A stretch of 64,000 nucleotides of DNA, taken from assembly GCA_046635845.1 (NCBI GenBank), contig JAQQXN010000001.1. One strand, given 5' to 3'. The position numbers were made by a program, and so were the translations under genes. The notes beneath the pieces were generated by a model. The model made no database searches, was not told where the DNA came from, and saw only the letters and a list, made by a program, of their open reading frames with translations. This DNA comes from UBA168 sp011055275. Lineage in GTDB: Archaea; Thermoproteota; Thermoprotei_A; Marsarchaeales; UBA168. Every line of letters begins with the position of its first letter. Positions within the stretch are counted from its first letter, which is position 1. Below are positions 25,665 through 34,120 of this stretch, one piece after another.

Positions 25665-26926
25665 AAACGTTATATGTTGTTTTGGTATCTGCGTTGCTGC
25701 TTCTTGGCTCGTTTTCTATGGCTTCGGCGCAGACAGCTGGGCTAAGGCCAGATTTCCTAGTTGTAGCAGCTACCTGGGGCTCTAAAAGCTCACCTATTGT
25801 GGCTTCACCGGGCGATTCCAACCTCCCGCTCTTCGTGGAGCTGGTTAACGAGGGAGGGAGTGCCGTCAATGCGAACGCAACGTTGAAGCTCTGGGGTCCC
25901 TTCTATTACTCCTACTACACCGATGGGAAGTTGGTTTACTCTAGGGACGAGACGGTCAGGCTCGGCACCGTTGAAAGCGGAGGACAGGCTTTAGGTGCGT
26001 TCTTTATATCCATCAAGGCCGATGCCAGCGATGGAGTTTACGTGATCCCGTTGACCATAAGTTCCGACGGCTTCACCCAAGACCTTAACTTGTCGGTGCC
26101 CATAACGGGTTATGCCTCTATCAAGGTGGTGGGGGTTGGGTACAACCCACCTTCCATGTTCCCGGGAGAACAAGACGTTGAGCTTGAGGCTTACGTGGTA
26201 AACGATGGCACATCCCTTGCACGGAACGCCACGGTCTACCTGAGCTTGCCCTCTGGCTTTTTGCCTGCTTGGGGCAATTCGACTGTGCACGAGATTGGCG
26301 TTCTGCCCGTGGGAACAGAGGTGCCAGTGCAGTTCTACTTCAACGTTGGATCGGTCAAATCACCGTCGAACTACACTGCAAGAATGATCATCAGCTGGAC
26401 TGGCGGTAGCGAAAGCGTGCCAATAACCTTCATGATATACGGCAAGGCCTCCTTCTCGGTTATATCCACATCTGGATACAATCTCACGCAGGGCGGCTCG
26501 GGGCAGAAGCTCTACGTGACTCTTAAGAATTCGGGTAATTACACCGCAAATTACGTGACGTTTAACCTGATAACTCCAAATGAGTTTTCCGGCGTGACCA
26601 CTGATTACGCCGGTTCGCTGAAGCCAGGGCAGCAGGACATTGTCCGCTTCGAACTGGATACTACCTCTAACGCCAAGCCAACAACTTACAACCTCACGCT
26701 CCAGGTCACGTGGTATCAGAACAACTCGGAGGTTCCATTCACGTCTTACATACCGATTCAAGTTCACGTGAAACAGAGCCTTATAAACTCCATAGGCAGC
26801 GATCTTTCAAGCGCGAAGATAGGAAGCAACTCGCTCTTGCTGGTGCTGCTGATAGTGGTCATATTCCTGCTCGGTATTCTCATAGGGGTCCTTGGCAGGC
26901 GTGGTAAGGCCCAGGCCAAGGGGTGA
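25661..26926 (+). CDS. Secreted, membrane-anchored beta-domain protein (COG1361-like)
   Basis: 421 residues from GTG 25661. A Sec signal peptide (KTLYVVLVSALLLLGSFSMASA) precedes three or four Ig/CARDB-like beta domains with recurring patterns (VELVNEGGSA, AYVVNDGTSLARNATV, VTLKNSGNYTANYVTF). A C-terminal membrane helix (about 393-414) is followed by RRGKAQAKG. Many N-x-S/T sites suggest a glycosylated cell-surface protein. COG1361 proteins often accompany archaeal ABC-2 exporters; it may be the extracellular part of the export machine. Confidence 0.85.
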   Translation: MKTLYVVLVSALLLLGSFSMASAQTAGLRPDFLVVAATWGSKSSPIVASPGDSNLPLFVELVNEGGSAVNANATLKLWGPFYYSYYTDGKLVYSRDETVRLGTVESGGQALGAFFISIKADASDGVYVIPLTISSDGFTQDLNLSVPITGYASIKVVGVGYNPPSMFPGEQDVELEAYVVNDGTSLARNATVYLSLPSGFLPAWGNSTVHEIGVLPVGTEVPVQFYFNVGSVKSPSNYTARMIISWTGGSESVPITFMIYGKASFSVISTSGYNLTQGGSGQKLYVTLKNSGNYTANYVTFNLITPNEFSGVTTDYAGSLKPGQQDIVRFELDTTSNAKPTTYNLTLQVTWYQNNSEVPFTSYIPIQVHVKQSLINSIGSDLSSAKIGSNSLLLVLLIVVIFLLGILIGVLGRRGKAQAKG

Positions 26927-26931
26927 TGTAG

Positions 26932-27711
26932 TTGGAAGATGGAAGCATCGTGGTCGAGGGGCTGACGAAGGTTTTTAACGGATTCGTTGCCGTCGATCAT
27001 ATCAGCTTCAGCATAAAGGACGGAGAGCTCTTCGGTCTCCTTGGGCCAAACGGTGCAGGTAAGAGCACTACCATGAGGATGCTGACCACGCTTCTTCGCC
27101 CCACGGAAGGGGATGCTTACGTTGGCGGCTACTCCATTAAGAAGGAGCCTGACAAGGTGAGGTTACTCATAGGCCTCGTTTCCGACAAGCTCATAGTTTA
27201 CGATAGGCTCACTGCCAGAGAGAACCTGAGGTTCTTCGGGAACCTCTACGGGTTGGGCGGAAATAGGCTCGAAGAGAGGATAGACGAGCTTCTTGAAGAG
27301 GTTAACCTGAGCAGGTTTGCGGATAAGCCAGTGGGCACTTTTTCCACTGGCATGAAACAAAGGCTGAACTTGGTTCGCGCGCTGCTTCACAATCCAAAGG
27401 TTCTCTTCTTGGACGAGCCGACCCTGGGTCTCGATCCTCAAACGGTTAGGTTCATAAAGGACCTCATAATTCAGCTTCACGAGTCCGATATAACCATAGT
27501 ACTCACAACACACGAGATGCCGTTAGCGGAGGAGCTGTCGGAGAGGCTGGCCATAATAGACCATGGAAAAATACTTGCCATAGGTGAGCCGAAGAAACTT
27601 GAGGAGGAAAATGGGGTAAAGAACCTTGAAGAGCTTTTCCTTAAGTTGACCGGAAGACAGCTCAGGGACAGTCTGGGAAAGCAAAGCGCTTCGGCTAGAG
27701 TTGTGAGGTGA
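26932..27711 (+). CDS. ABC-2 type exporter, ATP-binding protein
   Basis: 259 residues from TTG 26932. Walker A GPNGAGKST (38-46), Q/S-loop region VSDKLIVYDRLT, signature FSTGMKQRL, Walker B VLFLDEPTLGLDP and switch His in TTHEM are all intact. The NatA/DrrA type suggests drug or lipid export. The first visible residues follow the COG1361 stop after 5 nt. Confidence 0.95.
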   Translation: MEDGSIVVEGLTKVFNGFVAVDHISFSIKDGELFGLLGPNGAGKSTTMRMLTTLLRPTEGDAYVGGYSIKKEPDKVRLLIGLVSDKLIVYDRLTARENLRFFGNLYGLGGNRLEERIDELLEEVNLSRFADKPVGTFSTGMKQRLNLVRALLHNPKVLFLDEPTLGLDPQTVRFIKDLIIQLHESDITIVLTTHEMPLAEELSERLAIIDHGKILAIGEPKKLEEENGVKNLEELFLKLTGRQLRDSLGKQSASARVVR

Positions 27712-28820
27712 TGAAAATGGGCGCTGGGAAGACGCTTAAGGATTCTCTTAGGATAGCCCAGAAGGATCTACTGGAGTTCAGCAGGTCGAAGATGAGGCTT
27801 ACCACATTTGTGTTGATGCCGATCATACTCATAGCGCTTTTCGGCTTCATGTTTCCAGGGTCGGGGCAGATAAACCACATACCTCTGGCGGTAGTTGATG
27901 AGGCAAATGGCGGCCAAGCTCAGGCCTTTGCCCAGTCGTTCCAGCAGGTATCTCAGTCATCAGGGGTCCTTTCGACAACGAGCTTCGCTTCAGTGCAGCA
28001 GGCAAAACAGGCTGTAATCAGCGGACAGGATTACGGGGTACTGATAATCTATCCAACCTTCCCTCAGCAAAACAGCGTAGTGCTTATAGTCGATAACACG
28101 GATCCGCAAGTGGCGGCGGAGCTTGAGGCCTCAGTGGATCAGATAATGGCTGGGCTTATTCATAGCGATCCCTCGCCGCTGTTCGTTGAGAGCATAGCTC
28201 CATGGGCTCCATCCAGCGAGTTTGAGTACATGGCCCCGGGTTTTGTGGGTCTAACCGTCGTCATGGCTGGAATGGCGGGCCTTGCCGCGGCAGTGTCAAG
28301 GGAAAGGGAGCTTGGCACCATGGATGGCCTCATGGTAGCTCCAGTATCCAGGTCGTCCATAATAACTGGTAAAGCTATAGCTCAAACAGTGAGAGGTCTC
28401 ATACAGGCCGCCATAATAGTGTTGCTAGTTGTGGCCTTCTTTGGCGTAAAGATATACGGAAACCCGCTGTTAATACTTGCAGTGCTCATCCTTGGTGACC
28501 TGGGTTTCGTGGGAATTGGTATAATCGCGACTTCCATAGCTTCGGATCAGGAGAGTGCAACCATGATACTGATGATGCTTCAGTTCCCCATGATATTCCT
28601 CAGTGGGGTACTCTACCCGATAATGCAGCTTCCGTGGTGGCTTCAGGATATAGCAAGGGCCATACCGCTCACCTACATGGTGGAAGCCTTGAGGCGCCTC
28701 ATGGTGCTGAACGCGGGGGTGAGTGCCATAGTGGGTCCTCTTGTGTTCATGTTGGTGTTTGCAGTGGTCGCTATGGGTTTGGCCGTTCCAATATTCAATA
28801 GGGCGGTGACAAGGCGATGA
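27711..28820 (+). CDS. ABC-2 type exporter, permease
   Basis: About 369 residues. One membrane helix near the N-terminus (TFVLMPIILIALFGFMF) is followed by a large extracellular domain (about 45-170). Five more helices form the C-terminal membrane block. The start at ATG 27711 overlaps the ATPase stop (TGATG); GTG 27708 would add one residue. It pairs with the upstream ATPase; a homodimer with two ATPases is expected. Confidence 0.93.
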   Translation: MKMGAGKTLKDSLRIAQKDLLEFSRSKMRLTTFVLMPIILIALFGFMFPGSGQINHIPLAVVDEANGGQAQAFAQSFQQVSQSSGVLSTTSFASVQQAKQAVISGQDYGVLIIYPTFPQQNSVVLIVDNTDPQVAAELEASVDQIMAGLIHSDPSPLFVESIAPWAPSSEFEYMAPGFVGLTVVMAGMAGLAAAVSRERELGTMDGLMVAPVSRSSIITGKAIAQTVRGLIQAAIIVLLVVAFFGVKIYGNPLLILAVLILGDLGFVGIGIIATSIASDQESATMILMMLQFPMIFLSGVLYPIMQLPWWLQDIARAIPLTYMVEALRRLMVLNAGVSAIVGPLVFMLVFAVVAMGLAVPIFNRAVTRR

Positions 28821-28908
28821 ACCATTATCCTCTCGAGGAGAAGATCGGCAAGGGGCTTGGTCATGGAAAACGGCGGTAAGCTGATATGTGTGCTTCAATG
28901 TACGCCAA

Positions 28909-29916
28909 ATGCCATGCGATCCCTCTGAACTGAGGCTTTATTATAACGAGTTCCCTCACCCCCCTCCTAAAAACGTTCTTGAGGCCGCTAGGAAATCGCT
29001 TGCTGACGCGAACAGATATCCGGCATCAGAACTTGCCGTGCTTCTCAAAGATTTTATGGCGAAATACGCGGGAGTGAGGGCAGAAAACGTTCACGCTGCC
29101 TCCGGAGGGGAATACGTTTTTTATGAGTTGTTTTCGAGGGTGGTTAAGCCGGGGGATCTCGTCTTTTTGCTCGAGCCGACTTTTTCCTCCTATGAGCCGA
29201 TCTTAAGAACCCTCGGATGCAAAATTGAAAAAGTGCCGCTCACAGAGAAAGGAGATAGCTGGTCCCTTGAACTAGACGATCTTATAGAAATGGCCAAGAG
29301 GGAAAAGCCCAAGCTTTTGGTCGTAGATGATCCCAATAACCCTACTGGTTCTCCTATGCTGCGCACAAGGGAAAACGTCAGCAAGCTCCTTTCCTTTCTC
29401 GATGGCTACTTGCTGCTTGATGAGGCATATACCGAGTACTCGGGTTACTCATCTGCAGATCTCGTGAACGAGACCGATAATCTTGTGATATTTAGGACCA
29501 TGAGCAAGGCCTTTGCCATGGCTGGTATGCGCGTTTCATTTTTGTTGGCCCCGAGCAGGCTCGTAAAGGACGTAGAAGGGTTTTCACCTAGGTTCGAGTT
29601 GTCACGTCCAAGCATGGCTGCCGCTGTGGAGGCGCTAAGGGATCCCTCTTATGCCCTTAAAAACGCACAGTACGTTTTGTTTGAAAGGGAAAGGCTGTAC
29701 GGCAAGCTGTTGAAGCTTAATGGTATTAAGCCCTACAAGAGCTTCACGAACTTCATACTGATGAAGTTCCTTAAGGGAATACCAAAGCTGCCTCTAACTC
29801 TAATGATCCCGCGGTTTGCTGCAGGCTTCGCTAGAATTAGCGTTGGGACCAAGGGAGATGACGATTGCGCGGTGCGGGCCCTTGCTCAGGCGCTAAACCA
29901 AGGGCCATACCTATAA
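28909..29916 (+). CDS. Class I/II PLP aminotransferase, HisC-like
   Basis: 335 residues from ATG 28909 (GTG 28888 would add seven). Fold-type I PLP enzyme: AASGGEYVFYELF, DDPNNPTGSP, LLLDEAYTEY and the Schiff-base lysine in RTMSKAFAMAGMR. Nearest to histidinol-phosphate aminotransferase or threonine-phosphate decarboxylase. The N-terminal segment reads YYNEFPHPPP rather than the HisC pattern NPYGP, which blurs the substrate. No histidine genes lie nearby (HisRS at 62 kb is unrelated to biosynthesis). Confidence 0.82.
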   Translation: MPCDPSELRLYYNEFPHPPPKNVLEAARKSLADANRYPASELAVLLKDFMAKYAGVRAENVHAASGGEYVFYELFSRVVKPGDLVFLLEPTFSSYEPILRTLGCKIEKVPLTEKGDSWSLELDDLIEMAKREKPKLLVVDDPNNPTGSPMLRTRENVSKLLSFLDGYLLLDEAYTEYSGYSSADLVNETDNLVIFRTMSKAFAMAGMRVSFLLAPSRLVKDVEGFSPRFELSRPSMAAAVEALRDPSYALKNAQYVLFERERLYGKLLKLNGIKPYKSFTNFILMKFLKGIPKLPLTLMIPRFAAGFARISVGTKGDDDCAVRALAQALNQGPYL

Positions 29917-29991
29917 GGCATATTCGGTTAAGGCGATGGTGAGTAGCGCTCTTGTTGATGGGCTTTGCCCTGCTAGAGGTGCACCAACTTG

Positions 29992-30690
29992 ATGGTGTTG
30001 GCCAGTTCTGATATACACGTTCCCAGATTTTCCGAGCAGTTCATTGAGGCTACGCAAAAGGAAGTGGAAGAAGCGAAGCCGCAGATCCTCCTTTTAGCCG
30101 GGGACGTTGTTAACAAGGGAGACCCTAGCGCTCTAGGTGATTTTCTGGATCGGCTTAGCTCATTTTACGGCGGTCCTTTGGTGGCTTGCCAAGGTAACGA
30201 GGAATACGAAGAAACCTTTGATGACGTTGTGCACGCTACTGCAGGTAAGATCCGCTGGCTCATCGACGAGCTAGAGATATTTGATTTAGGTGGAGAAAAG
30301 CTGGCCGTCTTTGGGACCAAGGGGGTCCTTGATAGGCCGACCTACTGGCAGCGCACCCACATAAAAGACATATGGAAGATAAGGGGAGAACAGATCAAGA
30401 CAATAAGGGAGTACCTTGAAAAACTGAGGAACACGAAAGCTGACGCGAAGATCGTGCTTAGTCATTACTCTCCCACGAAATCAACGATGATTGGCGAGAG
30501 GGAAAAAATGTGGCCGGAAATGGGATACCCTAGATTTGAGGAGGAGCTAGCGAAGGGCGGATTCGATGCATGGGTACATGGACATATACATAAAGGTACA
30601 GTAGAGAGCGTGAAGGTCGGAGAAGTGCAAGTTTACAACGTAGCTTTTCCAGCCAGAAAAAAGCCAGTATGGGTGGTCAGGTCTGATTAG
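29992..30690 (+). CDS. Calcineurin-like metallophosphoesterase
   Basis: 232 residues from ATG 29992. Metal ligands of the family in order: ASSDIHVP, LLAGDVVNKGD, CQGNEEYEE (normally GNxE/D), VLSHYSP, and WVHGHIHKG. A soluble dinuclear phosphoesterase; the substrate (nucleotide, protein or nucleic acid) is unknown. Its end overlaps the convergent threonine dehydratase by 4 nt. Confidence 0.88.
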   Translation: MVLASSDIHVPRFSEQFIEATQKEVEEAKPQILLLAGDVVNKGDPSALGDFLDRLSSFYGGPLVACQGNEEYEETFDDVVHATAGKIRWLIDELEIFDLGGEKLAVFGTKGVLDRPTYWQRTHIKDIWKIRGEQIKTIREYLEKLRNTKADAKIVLSHYSPTKSTMIGEREKMWPEMGYPRFEEELAKGGFDAWVHGHIHKGTVESVKVGEVQVYNVAFPARKKPVWVVRSD

Positions 30691-31889
30691 CCCTTAGCGA
30701 CTGATGGAAAGATTGGGCTCAACTTTTTAATTATCTCTTGGCTGGCCGATGGATCGGGTACCTCGATCCATATCTTAACCTTTGAGTAACCTATGGGTAC
30801 ATCGCGACTTTCCCTTTCATGTTGTATGTGAATTATATTTCCCCCTACCTCGGCTATGGTTGATACTGCGATGGAAAGAACGCCTGGTCTATCCGGCGCC
30901 ACGAAGTTAATTATCAGAAGACGTCCCATATCCAAAAGAGCGTGATCAATTATCCTTGAAAGCAAGTGCAGGTCAACGTTCCCGCCGCTTATCAGAACCA
31001 CTACCCTCTTACCACTCAATTTCAGATCTCCAGATAGCAGAGCTGCAAGTCCAACCGCTCCTGCCGGTTCCGCTATTATTTTTTGTCTCTCCATGAGCAA
31101 GAATACTGCCTTTGCTATTTCATCATCTCTTACCAGAGTTATGTCCTTAACGTACTTTTTTATGTAGGTAAGCGTCCTTTGGCTCGGCTTTTTCACGGCT
31201 ATGCCGTCGGCTATGGTGTTTCCGAAGGATGGAGTTTTTCCCATGAGCGCATCATGAATAGAAGGGAACGCCTCGCTTTCAACTCCTACTACCTGAGCTT
31301 TTCCCTGGCAGGCCAGGGCAATGCCAGATATGAGGCCTCCGCCGCCAACTGGGACCACAACGTAATCGATACTGGGTTCGTCCTCCAGGATCTCGAGGCC
31401 GATGGTTCCCTGTCCAGCGATGACCTGATCATCATCGAAGGCCGGAACGTAGAGCATACCGAGTTGATCGCTCATGGTCCTTGCCTTTTCGGCTGCCTCA
31501 TCAAAGTTCGCTCCATAGAGCACCACTTCCGCGCCATAGCTCTTGGTGGCATTCACTTTGGCTTCACTTGCCCATTTGGGCATGACCACGGTGGCCTTAA
31601 CGCCTAGGGTCATGGCAGCGTAGGCTACTCCCTGAGCATGGTTTCCAGCAGAAGCGGTTATAACCCCGTTCTCTAAATCCTTGCGCTCAGTCGTCATGAG
31701 CTTATTTAAAGCTCCCCTTACCTTGAATGAACCGGTTTTCTGAAAGTTTTCCAGTTTAAGGTAGATCTCATTTCCCGTCATTTTGCTGAACGTCTCTGAG
31801 CGAACGAGGGGCGTTTTATGAACGTATGGTGATATTCTTTCCCGGGCCCTTATGATATCCGTTAAGGTGGGCTCGTTGATGGACATCAT
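30687..31889 (-). CDS. ilvA: Threonine dehydratase with C-terminal ACT domain
   Basis: 400 residues. Deaminates threonine to 2-oxobutyrate for isoleucine synthesis, or catabolically. PLP lysine in TGSFKVRGA, NAGHNQ-like ASAGNHAQGVA, and the phosphate loop VPVGGGGLISG. The ACT domain (about 325-400: LLIINFVAPDRPGVLSIAVS) would bind an amino-acid effector. The length matches the short TdcB-like allosteric type. Transcribed divergently from marR. Confidence 0.93.
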   Translation of the reverse strand: MMSINEPTLTDIIRARERISPYVHKTPLVRSETFSKMTGNEIYLKLENFQKTGSFKVRGALNKLMTTERKDLENGVITASAGNHAQGVAYAAMTLGVKATVVMPKWASEAKVNATKSYGAEVVLYGANFDEAAEKARTMSDQLGMLYVPAFDDDQVIAGQGTIGLEILEDEPSIDYVVVPVGGGGLISGIALACQGKAQVVGVESEAFPSIHDALMGKTPSFGNTIADGIAVKKPSQRTLTYIKKYVKDITLVRDDEIAKAVFLLMERQKIIAEPAGAVGLAALLSGDLKLSGKRVVVLISGGNVDLHLLSRIIDHALLDMGRLLIINFVAPDRPGVLSIAVSTIAEVGGNIIHIQHERESRDVPIGYSKVKIWIEVPDPSASQEIIKKLSPIFPSVAKG

Positions 31890-32047
31890 TTTCCCAGCAT
31901 CTATCGAGGGCGCGTAAATGCATTTTCGTTTTTCTTACAGGGCTTTAGTGAGCTTGCACGCCAGAAACTTTTTCGGGGCAGCTTATGGAGGCCATGGCTG
32001 GTCTCGCCATCTAATAATGCATAAAAGCATCTGAGGAATTTAAAACC

Positions 32048-32485
32048 ATGGGCAATGCCGTGGTAAAAGAGATCGAGTTTTGGCACGGGATAGTCGAAGC
32101 TTGGAAAAGGATAGAGAAGGCCAGTGATTTCGAGCTTCGGAAGCTCGGAATTGGGCTTCAAGAGTACAGAGTTCTGAGATGCCTCCACCTCAATGGTACA
32201 TGCACCATGACTGAGGCCTCGAGAACGGTGCTAATGTCGCCTGGGGGTCTCACGCCCCTTATTGATTCCATGGAGAAGCGGGGGCTAGTTATGAGGACAA
32301 GAAGCCAGGAAGATAGACGTGTGGTGAACTTGACCATAACGGGTAGAGGAGAAAGAGTACTTGAGGAGTCCAACTTGGTGCTTGAAAACTTCACAAGAAG
32401 GCTTTTGGAAGACAAAAGCAGTGATGAGGTCTACTCCGTACTGAAATTTATGAGGAGCGTTAGCGAGCGTACGGCGGACCTTTAG
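32048..32485 (+). CDS. MarR-family transcriptional regulator
   Basis: 145 residues. Winged helix-turn-helix: ASDFELRKLGIGLQEYRVL, SRTVLMSPGGLTPLIDSMEKRG (recognition helix) and the wing RTRSQEDRRVVNLTITGRG. A dimerisation helix closes the C-terminus. A TATA-like GCATAAAAG near 32019 lies about 27 nt before ATG 32048. Regulated targets are unknown; the divergent threonine dehydratase is possible. Confidence 0.92.
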   Translation: MGNAVVKEIEFWHGIVEAWKRIEKASDFELRKLGIGLQEYRVLRCLHLNGTCTMTEASRTVLMSPGGLTPLIDSMEKRGLVMRTRSQEDRRVVNLTITGRGERVLEESNLVLENFTRRLLEDKSSDEVYSVLKFMRSVSERTADL

Positions 32486-32544
32486 GGACTTGGCACCGAT
32501 AATTCGCTGGGCAACGCTTAAATTTGATCGCCTGAGTGGTACAA

Positions 32545-32697
32545 ATGCCAAGCCACGGTTCGGTAACTAAGGCAGGTAAGGTTAGGCAAGCAACGCCGAA
32601 AGTTGAAAGGATGCCTCACCGCGATCCCGTTCCTAGGCTTAAGAATCGGGTTAAGTACCTTAAGCGCTTTGTGTATTCGCAGGAAAATAGCCGCTGA
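32545..32697 (+). CDS. rps30e: 30S ribosomal protein S30e
   Basis: 50 residues: ATG at 32545 to TGA at 32695-32697. The N-terminus PSHGSVTKAGKVRQATPKV is the S30e signature and the rest is rich in Arg/Lys, ending RFVYSQENSR. The protein is known from crenarchaeal, thaumarchaeal and korarchaeal lineages and eukaryotes, which is part of the evidence for TACK ancestry. It directly precedes gatD, 18 nt apart. Confidence 0.9.
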   Translation: MPSHGSVTKAGKVRQATPKVERMPHRDPVPRLKNRVKYLKRFVYSQENSR

Positions 32698-32715
32698 ACG
32701 GCGATTGTTTTGAGC

Positions 32716-34083
32716 ATGGGGGGATATCCCGAGGACGTAGTGCAGCTGCTGCGCTCTGCTAGTGTGTCCGTTTGGGATCGGATAAGGATAAAAAAGGATG
32801 ACCAGGTTATTGAGGGCATATTGATGCCGAGACCCGCCCTTTTGGGCGGCAGGGCGCTCGTGGTGAAGCTCGATAACGGATATAACGTAGGTGTGCTCCC
32901 TGACGGCGCGCAAATAGAGCTGATAAGCAAAGGGGCCGAGCCTGAGATCAGCGCGGGAGAGGAGCCCAAGGAGTTGCCGAAAAAAGGCCTTAGAAACGTC
33001 ACCATAGTAAGCGCGGGAGGTACAATCTCCTCAAGAATCGACTACAATACGGGAGCGGTGTTTCCCGCGCTTACGGCTAGGGAGCTCTCATCTTTCTTTC
33101 CTGGCATAATGCAGCTTGCTAATATAAGGAGCGTCCCTTTACTCAACATACTCTCTGAGGACATGAGTCCGTCTCACTGGAAACTCTTAGCCCAAACCGT
33201 TTACAACGAGATAAGCGATGGGGCAGACGGTGTGGTCATAACGCATGGTACCGACACGCTTCACTATACGGCTTCTGCTCTGAGCTTCATGCTTCAGGGC
33301 TTGGGAGTGCCGGTGGCTTTGGTTGGAGCTCAGAGGAGCAGTGATAGGGGATCGAGCGACAACGTGATGAACTTGGAGTGTTCGGTGGCGGTTGCCGCGA
33401 GCGACATGGCTGGCGTGGTCGTCGTAATGCATGGCAGTATGTCAGATGACTACTGCTTGGTTCACCAGGGAGTGAAGGTTAGGAAGATGCACACCTCACG
33501 TAGAGATGCCTTCAGGAGCATAAACGTCTTGCCTTATGCACGGGTTCGCTGGAAGGGGGATTCGAGCAAGCCGATCGTTGAACGCATAAGGGATTACCCC
33601 AAAAGAAGCGAAGGTAAGCCTAAGCTTGATCTTCAGCTCGACGATAGGGTCGCGTTGATTTACGTTCACCCGGGGATAAACCCAGAATTCATCGCTTCTC
33701 TCTCAAAGTATTACGACGGTGTCGTGCTGGCTGGCACTGGTTTAGGTCATGCTTCAACCAATCCCGGGAGCGACCCGCTCGCTAGGAGCATACTCCCTTC
33801 GATTAGGTCACTGATAAACTCGGGGATACCGGTGGTGATGGCTCCCCAAACCATATACGGGAGGGTGAACATGAACGTTTACGCTGCTGGAAGGCTTCTG
33901 AAGGAGGCTGGCGTTATAGGTGATCAGTGCGATTGGACGCCCGAGGCAGCGTTGGTTAAGCTCATGTTCGTGCTCGGGCACACAAAAGACATGAAGGAGG
34001 TTAAGCGCCTAATGGAGACCGATATGGTTGGCGAGATAAGCCCGACCTCTGACCCGAGGGCGTTCCTTTACCGATCGGCATGA
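32716..34083 (+). CDS. gatD: Glu-tRNA(Gln) amidotransferase subunit D
   Basis: 455 residues from ATG 32716 (TTG 32710 adds two). The asparaginase-like subunit that releases ammonia from Gln/Asn for conversion of Glu-tRNA(Gln) to Gln-tRNA(Gln). Asparaginase motifs: IVSAGGTISSRID, VVITHGTDTLHYTASAL, plus the N-terminal beta-barrel typical of GatD (about 1-85). The order gatD-gatE, 37 nt apart, is conserved. No GlnRS is seen, consistent with the indirect pathway. Confidence 0.96.
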   Translation: MGGYPEDVVQLLRSASVSVWDRIRIKKDDQVIEGILMPRPALLGGRALVVKLDNGYNVGVLPDGAQIELISKGAEPEISAGEEPKELPKKGLRNVTIVSAGGTISSRIDYNTGAVFPALTARELSSFFPGIMQLANIRSVPLLNILSEDMSPSHWKLLAQTVYNEISDGADGVVITHGTDTLHYTASALSFMLQGLGVPVALVGAQRSSDRGSSDNVMNLECSVAVAASDMAGVVVVMHGSMSDDYCLVHQGVKVRKMHTSRRDAFRSINVLPYARVRWKGDSSKPIVERIRDYPKRSEGKPKLDLQLDDRVALIYVHPGINPEFIASLSKYYDGVVLAGTGLGHASTNPGSDPLARSILPSIRSLINSGIPVVMAPQTIYGRVNMNVYAAGRLLKEAGVIGDQCDWTPEAALVKLMFVLGHTKDMKEVKRLMETDMVGEISPTSDPRAFLYRSA

Positions 34084-34120
34084 AACCATAATTTCATAAA
34101 GTGGAGCGCGTGAATGAATC

